Below are positions 32,614-38,253 of a stretch of DNA of 38,253 bases, piece by piece. The notes beneath the pieces are model-generated. The model had not been told where the DNA came from and ran no database searches. It was given only the letters and a program-made list of their open reading frames with translations. Position numbers and translations under genes: made by a program. How positions within the stretch are numbered: position 1 is the first letter of the stretch; each line of letters begins with the position of its first letter. The stretch comes from Acidobacteriota bacterium (GTDB lineage: Bacteria > Acidobacteriota > Vicinamibacteria > Vicinamibacterales > UBA8438): positions 1 through 38,253 of the forward strand of contig VXME01000006.1 in NCBI GenBank assembly GCA_009861545.1, given 5' to 3'.

Positions 32614-32857
32614 GGCTAATCGCCCCGGCCATGCGCCGAACGACCGTGCGCAGACGGCCGGATTCTCGAATCGGGACAGTGTATCAGTCTTGTGCGCAAG
32701 CGCCAGCGGAAAGTGAACGGAATCGCGAAATCTGCGCGCTGCAGGCGTTTCCAGCCGGTCGACGCGCGCGTGGCACTGGGGCCCGTTGCGATCGCTTCGG
32801 TCTGCGCCGCCTGGCTGCAGGCTGGACCCCGTCCGCGGCGGGGCGTAGGATGGCGGC

Positions 32858-33385
32858 ATGATGCAGCCGCTGGATCCCCTCCATACCCGCGCCCCGGTCT
32901 TCTCTCCGCGCAGCGGCGCACCGGGGACCGAGGTTGCCGTGGAAACCCCCGATCTCCCGGCCCTGACTCCCGTGTACCTCGGCATGGGGGCGACCCGCTC
33001 CAGCTTCGAGGTCCTCCGCCAGCTCGTCACGAGCGAGCGGGGCGAGATGTCCGCGGTTGTCGAAGTGCCCGACTGGGCCACGGCCGACCGCACCCACTAC
33101 TTCGTGCTCGTCGACGTCTACTTCCGGCCGCTGGCGGTCTCTGCGGCCTTTCACGTGACGGAGTCCGATGGGACGCTGCGGCGCCGCGGACGGATCACGG
33201 ACGCCACGGCCGGCTGCCTGACCCTGAGCGAAGCGGGCGACGGGGAGGAGTTCTACGTGTTGACAGGTGACGTGCAGGAACTTACGCTGGGAGACGAGAT
33301 TCTGGTCGAGGGGACTCTCGGCGAGTCGCCCGGCTGCGGGCAGGGGACGGCCCTGCAGGTCACGCGCGCCGAACGGTTGGACTGA
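32858..33385 (+). CDS. two-domain beta protein, IPT/TIG-like plus OB-like C-terminus (175 aa)
   Basis: ATG ATG at 32858 follows GTAGGATGGCGG. Residues about 12-105 look like an immunoglobulin-like IPT/TIG domain (VFSPRSGAPGTEVAVETPD, then YFVLVDVYFRPLAVSAAFHV). Residues 110-175 (GRITDATAGCLTLSEAG, FYVLTGDVQELTLGDEILVE, SPGCGQGTALQVTRAERL) resemble small OB-like domains such as DUF5818, with two cysteines (CLTL and PGCGQ). No signal peptide is seen, so it may be cytoplasmic or periplasmic by other routes. It is followed 64 bases later by a retropepsin-like gene. Function unknown. Confidence 0.7.
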   Translation: MMQPLDPLHTRAPVFSPRSGAPGTEVAVETPDLPALTPVYLGMGATRSSFEVLRQLVTSERGEMSAVVEVPDWATADRTHYFVLVDVYFRPLAVSAAFHVTESDGTLRRRGRITDATAGCLTLSEAGDGEEFYVLTGDVQELTLGDEILVEGTLGESPGCGQGTALQVTRAERLD

Positions 33386-33449
33386 ACCCCCTCCGTCGTA
33401 CGGAGCGCGCATCATCGGCGCACGAGCGATGCGCGACGAGGAGCGATTC

Positions 33450-33827
33450 ATGGGGTTGACAGGGGCGAAGGTGCGGTTGCGGAACCCCCGGCTTCCGGAT
33501 CTGGAGCCGGTCGAGATCGATGCGCTGGCCGACACGGGATCGATGCACCTGTGCATTCCGCGCTGGCTGCAGCGGCGGCTGCAGCTCGAGGAGTCCGAAA
33601 AGAAACCGGTGACCCTGGCCGACGGCAGGGTCGTGCAGGTTCCCTACGTCGGCCCGCTCGAGTTGCGCTTCGAGAACCGGGTCGGGTTCACGGGAGCGCT
33701 GGTCATGGGCGAGCAGCCCCTGCTGGGGGCCATCCCCATGGAGGATATGGATCTGGCCGTCGTGCCGCGGACACGACAGGTTGTCGTGAACCCGGAGAGT
33801 CCCGACGCGGCCAGGAGCAGGGCGTAG
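33450..33827 (+). CDS. retropepsin-like aspartic protease, clan AA (125 aa)
   Basis: ATG at 33450 is chosen because GAGGAG at 33438-33443 sits 6 bases upstream; an ATG at 33429 is also in frame. The protein has a single DTG active-site motif (IDALADTGSMHLCIP, Asp near residue 30), the second strand pair (VQVPYVGPLELRF), and a closing ALVMGEQPLLGAIPMEDMDL that is typical of bacterial single-domain clan AA proteases. These act as dimers, each chain giving one aspartate. Signal peptide absent. Its stop (33825-33827) is in TAGGAG, like the stops in the two REP-like hairpins. Confidence 0.85.
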   Translation: MGLTGAKVRLRNPRLPDLEPVEIDALADTGSMHLCIPRWLQRRLQLEESEKKPVTLADGRVVQVPYVGPLELRFENRVGFTGALVMGEQPLLGAIPMEDMDLAVVPRTRQVVVNPESPDAARSRA

Positions 33828-33839
33828 GAGCCGCAGAGA

Positions 33840-33863
33840 AGCCCACTTCCGTTGGAGTGGGCT
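33840..33863 (+). terminator. hairpin after the retropepsin-like gene
   Basis: AGCCCACT (33840-33847) and AGTGGGCT (33856-33863) form a perfect 8-bp stem with an 8-base loop, 13 bases after the stop. No T-run follows, so it may act as a weak terminator or mRNA end. Confidence 0.5.
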
Positions 33864-34004
33864 GCAGATCTGGACGGGCCCGGGGAGTTGCTCCACCGGT
33901 GCAGGTGCCGCCGCGGTTGGAGCGGACTCCGGCTCCCCGTCCGCCTCGCGCCCCGAAACGCCTCGCGAGCGCGGCCTTTCGGCCCATCCCGCCCGCTCCA
34001 TGAC

Positions 34005-34054
34005 CTTGCGCCGCAGCACTTCGCGTCGCTGCGTTCTGCGGCGCAAGCTCCTAG
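34005..34054 (-). repeat. second REP-like hairpin, containing the stop codon of the amidohydrolase gene
   Basis: Read on the minus strand, CTAGGAGCTTGCGCCGCAG (34054-34036) is followed by a 19-base loop and CTGCGGCGCAAG (34016-34005), giving a perfect 12-bp stem. TAG at 34053-34051 is the amidohydrolase stop. The first arm is a close copy of that at 7706. The element lies in a convergent intergenic space. Confidence 0.7.
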
Positions 34055-35493
34055 AACGGAGGCTCCTGCCACGGCTCGCGCCGCACCAGCTCGCCGCTGC
34101 CGGCGATGCCCAGCACCGCGCCGTCCCGGTACACGACCTCGCCACGCCGGATCGTGAGCTGCGGCCAGCCGGTCACCTCCCGTCCCGCGTGGATCGAGTA
34201 GCCGCTGCCCGAGAACATGTCCTCGTCGCGGATCGTGCGCGTTTCGTTCGCGTCCCACAGCACGAGGTCGGCGTCCGATCCGACGGCGATGGTCCCCTTG
34301 CGCGGATACAGACCGAACAGGCGGGCCGGGTTCGACGAGGTGACCTCCACGAACCGCTCCAGGGAGATACGCCCGTCGTTGACGCCGTCCGAGTAGAGCA
34401 TCGGCAGCATCACCTGCAGGTTGCTCATGCCGGCCCGGTGCTGCGCGACGTTCTGCGCCGGGTCGAGCTTCTGCTCGCGCGTGTAGGCGACGTGATCGGT
34501 GGCTACCACGTGGACGGTCCCGCGGGCGATCCCGTCCCAGAGGGCGTCCAGGTCGCTCTGCTCGCGCAGCGGCGGCTGGCCGATGTACAGCCCCGGCGTG
34601 GGCCCTTCGAACCGCTCGCGGGTCAGGTGCAGGTAGATGGGGCGCGTCTCGACGTAGACCGGCAGGCCGCGCTCCTGCGCCGCCTCGGCCACCCGCAGGG
34701 CGCGTTCCGACGACAGGTGCACGATGTACATCGGCACGCCGGTCGCCTCGGCCATCGCCACCGCGCGTTGCGTCGCCGCTTCCTCCGCCTCCACCGGCCG
34801 GGCGTCGGCGAAGTAGGCGAGCGAGCCGCGGCCCTCGGCGACCATCCGTTCCGAGGTGACTCGCACGATGGCGGCGTCCTCGCAGTGCATCATCATCAGC
34901 ACGCCGTTCTCCCGCGCCGCGTGCATCGTGGTGACGAAGCCGGGAGCTCTGGCGTCGAACGTCGGCCGCACCATGAACACCTTGATGGTGGTCTGGCCGG
35001 CGGCTGCGAGCGCCGCCAGCGAGTCCGTCGTGGCGCTGGCCGGATCGGAGACGATGGGGTGGAAGATGACGTCGGCGATGGTTTGCGCCTCTATCTCGGG
35101 TGTGGCGCGCGCCAGCGTCTCCGCAGGCGTTTCCCCGTCGGCGACGCCTCCGAAGTTCGAGATGGTGGTGATGCCGCCGGCGAGCGCCGCGCGCGATCCG
35201 GAGGTGTAGTCGTCCATCCGGATGCCGCCGAGATGCACGTGGGGATCGATCCCGCCCGGCAGCACCAGCAGCCCGCTCGCGTCGATATCCTCCGTGTCGG
35301 CGTCGCGCGCCGCGAGGCCGGTTCCGATCTCCGTGACGGTCGCGCCGACGATCCGGACGTCGGCCGCCCGCAGTGCGCCGTCGGTGAAGACCTCGCCGCC
35401 CCGGATGATGATCTCCTGTTCCGATTGGGCCGCGGAGACCACTCCGATCACGACGAGTCCGGCGCTGGCGACGAGACTGCGCAGCCAGTTCAT
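34051..35493 (-). CDS. exported dihydropyrimidinase/hydantoinase-like amidohydrolase (480 aa)
   Basis: Enzymes of this cyclic amidohydrolase family hydrolyse ring amide bonds of dihydropyrimidines, hydantoins or related imides with a two-metal centre. ATG at 35493 follows GGAGG with 6-base spacing. A signal peptide (residues 1-22, MNWLRSLVASAGLVVIGVVS) is unusual for the family, which is normally cytoplasmic. Metal ligands all appear: His85 and His87 (GGIDPHVHLGG), the Lys171 to be carboxylated (TTIKVFMV), His203 (MMMHCED), His259 (YIVHLSS) and Asp333 (ATDHVAY). Length is typical. Substrate is unknown; a periplasmic location suggests a scavenging role. Confidence 0.9.
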   Translation of the reverse strand: MNWLRSLVASAGLVVIGVVSAAQSEQEIIIRGGEVFTDGALRAADVRIVGATVTEIGTGLAARDADTEDIDASGLLVLPGGIDPHVHLGGIRMDDYTSGSRAALAGGITTISNFGGVADGETPAETLARATPEIEAQTIADVIFHPIVSDPASATTDSLAALAAAGQTTIKVFMVRPTFDARAPGFVTTMHAARENGVLMMMHCEDAAIVRVTSERMVAEGRGSLAYFADARPVEAEEAATQRAVAMAEATGVPMYIVHLSSERALRVAEAAQERGLPVYVETRPIYLHLTRERFEGPTPGLYIGQPPLREQSDLDALWDGIARGTVHVVATDHVAYTREQKLDPAQNVAQHRAGMSNLQVMLPMLYSDGVNDGRISLERFVEVTSSNPARLFGLYPRKGTIAVGSDADLVLWDANETRTIRDEDMFSGSGYSIHAGREVTGWPQLTIRRGEVVYRDGAVLGIAGSGELVRREPWQEPPF

Positions 35494-35610
35494 GACACCC
35501 TCCACTGCATCGCGTCCGCGGCTCTGCCGGGACGTGCAATCTTTCCGGAGCTTCCCATCGCTACGCGCTCCGCCGATTCGGCCCCCACGGCAAGGCGTGG
35601 TGCGGCACGC

Positions 35611-36204
35611 TCACTCCGACGCACGGCTCGCGGCCCCGTTGCCGCCGGCTCCTTCTTCGCCTGCCGCGTCCCAGCGCTGGCGCCAGGATCCCCGCAGGGC
35701 ATCCATGCGCTCCCGGTACTGCTCGGCGAGCTCCTCGGGCACGACGGCGTTCGCGAGGTCCGAGAAGAGCGTGACATAGGGGGCGAGCACGGAATCGCGC
35801 AGCAGCCGCTCGCCGGTCGGGACGTAGGCGATCACCGGCAGAACGACCAACGCGGCCGCGAGCAGCGCGGCGACGAAGCCGGCCGCGGCGCCGGCGAGCC
35901 GGTCCGCCCACCCGAGCATCGCCGCCTTGAGCAGTCCCCGCATGATGCGCCCGGCCAGCGCGCCGGCCAGCATCGTGCCCAGGAAGATCGCCAGGTAGCC
36001 GATAAGGTTCGCGGCCGGCGCCGGGATGTCCATCGCGCCCAGCACCGCCGCGGCGGCCAGTCCGTGGAACCGGGCGGCGAGGATGAACGCGGTCACGAGC
36101 GCTCCGATCCCGATCAGCAGGCGTGTCAGTCCCTTGAGCAATCCCAAGAGCACCAACAGCCCGACGAGGACGAGCAGGAGGAGGTCGAACGCGTTCAGAT
36201 CCAT
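35611..36204 (-). CDS. cvpA: CvpA-family integral membrane protein (197 aa)
   Basis: ATG at 36204 follows GTGAGG. It starts MDLNAFDLLLLVLVGLLVLL, the usual CvpA opening, with a predicted four transmembrane segments (about residues 5-27, 30-48, 64-90 and 103-130). The GLLKGLTRLLIGIGALV loop is a CvpA signature. A cytoplasmic tail rich in Ala/Glu/Gly ends at residue 197. CvpA was first named for colicin V production and is also linked to envelope stress resistance. It follows a small unknown gene after 6 bases, so both form an operon. Confidence 0.82.
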   Translation of the reverse strand: MDLNAFDLLLLVLVGLLVLLGLLKGLTRLLIGIGALVTAFILAARFHGLAAAAVLGAMDIPAPAANLIGYLAIFLGTMLAGALAGRIMRGLLKAAMLGWADRLAGAAAGFVAALLAAALVVLPVIAYVPTGERLLRDSVLAPYVTLFSDLANAVVPEELAEQYRERMDALRGSWRQRWDAAGEEGAGGNGAASRASE

Positions 36205-36210
36205 CGCGCC

Positions 36211-36546
36211 TCACCGCTGGTCGACGGGATCCCGGTGATCCGCGCCCAGCATCGCGTGGCTTACCTGGCGGGCGATGTCGCGCGCGCGGCGAGATGCGTC
36301 CCGCGGCGTCCGGCTCGCCAGCAACCGGTCCAGAGCCTGACGGCCGAGACCGGGCAGCGCGCGGCTCCGATCGGTCTGCGTGAACGCGCCCTTCGACCCG
36401 GTTCCGGCTACCCAGATGCGCACGCCGTGGCGGTCGTAGAGGCCGCGCGGCATGGCGACGTCGACCCGCACCGGCGCGTCGGGGTTCAAGGGTGTAATCG
36501 GTTGCGGGGCGGCGTCCGCGTCGTCTGTCCGAAGGTCGTGAGTCAT
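36211..36546 (-). CDS. small hypothetical protein upstream of cvpA (111 aa)
   Basis: ATG at 36546 follows TGGAG with about 7-base spacing. The frame is open further upstream but that part is low-complexity and overlaps the divergent promoter region. The N-terminus is acidic/proline-rich, followed by a strand segment (VRVDVAMPRGLYDRHGVRIW) and an Arg-rich helical C-terminus (ASRRARDIARQVSHAMLG). No membrane segment or family is recognised. Its stop lies 6 bases before the CvpA start, so they are probably co-transcribed. Confidence 0.6.
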   Translation of the reverse strand: MTHDLRTDDADAAPQPITPLNPDAPVRVDVAMPRGLYDRHGVRIWVAGTGSKGAFTQTDRSRALPGLGRQALDRLLASRTPRDASRRARDIARQVSHAMLGADHRDPVDQR

Positions 36547-36587
36547 GCACCACTCCAGGGAGCGGGCGTTCGTCGGGGAGCACGTCC

Positions 36588-36614
36588 AGTATAGCGCCGC
36601 CCAACCCGTTCCAA
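36588..36614 (-). promoter_or_regulatory. candidate promoter for the small gene/cvpA operon
   Basis: On the minus strand, TTGGAA (36614-36609) and TATACT (36593-36588) are separated by 15 bases. The -10 matches five of six consensus positions. Transcription would start near 36581, about 35 bases before the ATG at 36546. The spacer is slightly short. Confidence 0.45.
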
Positions 36615-36757
36615 GGCTCGGTGCTCGACACCGGGGGACCCGGCCCGGGCAGCCGGGCTTCAGAACGCACGTCGTTGCGTGCCACGGTGCAAGTGCCCGG
36701 CCCCGCACGGCAGCCGTTGGCGGCACGCCTCCGCACCGGCTTCGATTTCCGCCGCGC

Positions 36758-36763
36758 TATGAT
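36758..36763 (+). promoter_or_regulatory. possible -10 box for the second PQQ dehydrogenase gene
   Basis: TATGAT (36758-36763) matches five of six -10 positions, 58 bases before the ATG at 36821. No clear -35 hexamer is present, so this is tentative. Confidence 0.3.
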
Positions 36764-36820
36764 CGACCCCTGTTCCGACACTTGCGGAGAGCCGGCAAAC
36801 GGCCGGGAAGGGATGTTCCG

Positions 36821-38253
36821 ATGACCCAGAGCCTGCAGCGTCTGGTTCCACTCGCGGCGGCGGTCGTCCTGACGGGTTGTGGGTCCGCCTGGGCGCAGAC
36901 GTCGGTGCCCGACGGCGAGTGGCACGCCATCGGCCGGGACGCGGCCAACACCAAGTACTCGCCGCTCGACCAGATCGACGCGGACAACTTCACGGACCTG
37001 GCGATCGCGTGGCGCTGGACGTCGCTCTCCACCGCTGTGGCCGAGGCCAACGAGCGCATCCGTCCCAGTCAGTTCAAGTCGGTGCCATTGATGGCGGGCG
37101 GGCTGGTCTACGTCAGCACCGCGCTCGGGCAGGTGGCGGCGCTCGACGCCGGCAGCGGCGAGCCGGTCTGGACCTATGACCCGCAGATCTACGCGTATCT
37201 CGACCGGCCGCCCAACATGGGCTGGCACCACCGCGGGGTCTCGTATTGGAAGGACTCGCAGAGCGACGACGCGCGCATCTTCATCGCCAGCCACGACAAG
37301 CGGCTGGTTGCGCTGAACGCGCGCACCGGCCGGCGCTATCCCGACTTCGGCACCGGCGGCTACGTCGACCTGACCGCCGGCTTCGAGCGCGAGATCGACG
37401 CCTCGCGGATGACTTGGTCGTCGCCGGTCGCCATCGCCGGCGACACGGTCATCGTCGGCAGCATCGTGCAGGACACCCGGCTGACCTTGCGCGAGGCGTC
37501 TCCCGGCCACGTGCGGGCTTACGACGCGCGCACCGGCGAAATGAAATGGATCTTCCGGACCATCCCGCGCGGCGACGACTTCGGCGCCGACACCTGGGGC
37601 AACGAGTCGTGGCGTTACAGCGGGCACTCCAACGTCTGGTCCTACATGGCGGTCGACGAGGAGGCGGGCTACGTCTACCTGCCGACCGGCACGCCGTCGA
37701 ACGACTGGTACGGCGGCATGCGGCCCGGGGACAACCTGTTCGCCGAGAGCATCGTTGCGGTCGACGTCGAGACGGGCGAGCGGGTCTGGCACTTCCAGGC
37801 GATCCATCACGGGCTCTGGGACTGGGACTTCCCGACCGGGCCGAACCTGTTGGACGTCACCGTCGACGGCCGCCCGATCAAGGCCATCGCCCAGGTGAGC
37901 AAGCAGGGCTTCACCTATGTGTTCGACCGGATCACGGGCGAGCCGGTCTGGCCGATCGAGGAGCGGCCGGTGCCGCAAGGCAACGTGCCCGGCGAGTGGT
38001 ACTCGCCCACGCAGCCGTTTCCGACGAAGCCGCCGCCGTTCGACCGGCAGGGCTTCGCGATCGAGGACGTGATCGACTTCACGCCGGAGCTGCGCGCCGA
38101 GGCGCTCCGGATCATCAACAGCCGGGCGCGGTTCGGGCCGCTCTTCTCGCCGCCGGTGGTGCGCGGGGCCGAGGTGCCGTTCATCCAGGTGCCGGGGGCC
38201 GGAGGCGGCGCGAACTGGCAGGGCGCGGCGGTGGACGTGGAGACGGGGCAGCT
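36821..38253 (+). CDS. exported PQQ-dependent dehydrogenase-type beta-propeller protein, partial at right edge
   Basis: ATG at 36821 has a GGGAAGGGA ribosome site about 8 bases upstream. The reading frame stays open to the window end (477 codons so far). MTQSLQRLVPLAAAVVLTGC ends in a lipobox (LTGC, Cys20), so it may be a lipoprotein, or be cleaved further on at AWAQ. It then opens WHAIGRDAANTKYSPLDQID. Blades recur, for example AALDAGSGEPVWTYD, VRAYDARTGEMKWIFR and VAVDVETGERVWHFQ. The segment AIHHGLWDWDF and VSKQGFTYVFDRITGEPVW match the protein at 12032-14020 closely (AIHHGVWDYDF), so the two are paralogues. The C-terminal part is outside the window, and it is unknown whether a heme domain follows. 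Confidence 0.88.
   Translation, partial: MTQSLQRLVPLAAAVVLTGCGSAWAQTSVPDGEWHAIGRDAANTKYSPLDQIDADNFTDLAIAWRWTSLSTAVAEANERIRPSQFKSVPLMAGGLVYVSTALGQVAALDAGSGEPVWTYDPQIYAYLDRPPNMGWHHRGVSYWKDSQSDDARIFIASHDKRLVALNARTGRRYPDFGTGGYVDLTAGFEREIDASRMTWSSPVAIAGDTVIVGSIVQDTRLTLREASPGHVRAYDARTGEMKWIFRTIPRGDDFGADTWGNESWRYSGHSNVWSYMAVDEEAGYVYLPTGTPSNDWYGGMRPGDNLFAESIVAVDVETGERVWHFQAIHHGLWDWDFPTGPNLLDVTVDGRPIKAIAQVSKQGFTYVFDRITGEPVWPIEERPVPQGNVPGEWYSPTQPFPTKPPPFDRQGFAIEDVIDFTPELRAEALRIINSRARFGPLFSPPVVRGAEVPFIQVPGAGGGANWQGAAVDVETGQ

Noticed and set aside
35561-37978. 805-codon minus-strand open frame across cvpA and the second PQQ gene
   Set aside because: It crosses two well-supported genes and a divergent promoter region; the part over 36821-37978 is antisense to a clear PQQ propeller.

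Overview
The window is a GC-rich (visibly well over 60% G+C) bacterial chromosome segment. I saw no rRNA, tRNA, CRISPR array, phage structural gene or transposase. The gene content points to an Acidobacteriota genome, most likely of the Vicinamibacteria type. It is full of exported proteins of poorly described families (DUF1552 and DUF1592-type pairs, secreted ankyrin proteins, DUF6152, a 'PDLQGxW' family), PQQ-type beta-propeller dehydrogenases, a secreted epoxide hydrolase and an exported amidohydrolase. Few ordinary housekeeping genes are present (recO, a cvpA-like gene). The taxonomic call is an inference from gene content.

Layout. 1-485: end of an outer-membrane beta-barrel protein. 534-1804: a chain of very small ORFs with overlapping stops and starts. 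2139-3281 (-): zinc-ribbon plus HEPN-like protein. 3282-3960: probably degraded. 3961-7080 (-): a secreted HExxH metalloprotease behind a PDLQGVW protein. 7296-9712 (+): a DUF6152 protein, then two tandem PDLQGxW paralogues. A REP-like hairpin and a 28-bp direct repeat lie between the DUF6152 gene and the first paralogue. 9844-12001 (+): recO and a secreted epoxide hydrolase. 12032-14020 (-): a PQQ dehydrogenase. 14140-16056 (-): three tandem copies of an unnamed exported family. 16087-16173: a relic of a gene whose full copy lies at 23083. 16358-21777 (-): ankyrin / DUF1592-type diheme / DUF1552 cassette. 21919-22532 (-): VapBC-like toxin-antitoxin pair with a palindromic operator, beside a deleted MBL-fold hydrolase pseudogene. 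23083-26813 (+): a membrane-anchored protein of unknown family, coupled by ATGA to an AAA-ATPase / PD-(D/E)XK protein. 26855-32613 (-): a second DUF1592-type / DUF1552 / ankyrin cassette with the ankyrin gene at the other end. 32858-33827 (+): two small proteins, one a retropepsin-like protease. 34051-35493 (-): exported dihydropyrimidinase-like amidohydrolase. 35611-36546 (-): CvpA-like operon. 36821-end (+): a second PQQ dehydrogenase, cut by the window edge.

How the genes fit together. Most of the segment encodes a periplasmic or outer-membrane oxidative and degradative repertoire: diheme proteins with Tat-exported partners, PQQ enzymes, hydrolases and their paralogues. Much of it seems to have arisen by duplication. 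Set into it are islands of conflict or mobile character: the small-ORF chain, the HEPN protein, the VapBC pair with its pseudogene, and the coupled membrane protein/AAA-nuclease pair. The best candidate for an undescribed system is the coupled pair at 23083-26813. A piece of its first gene survives as a relic 7 kb away. The best-supported undescribed families are the three tandem two-cysteine exported proteins and the PDLQGxW family.
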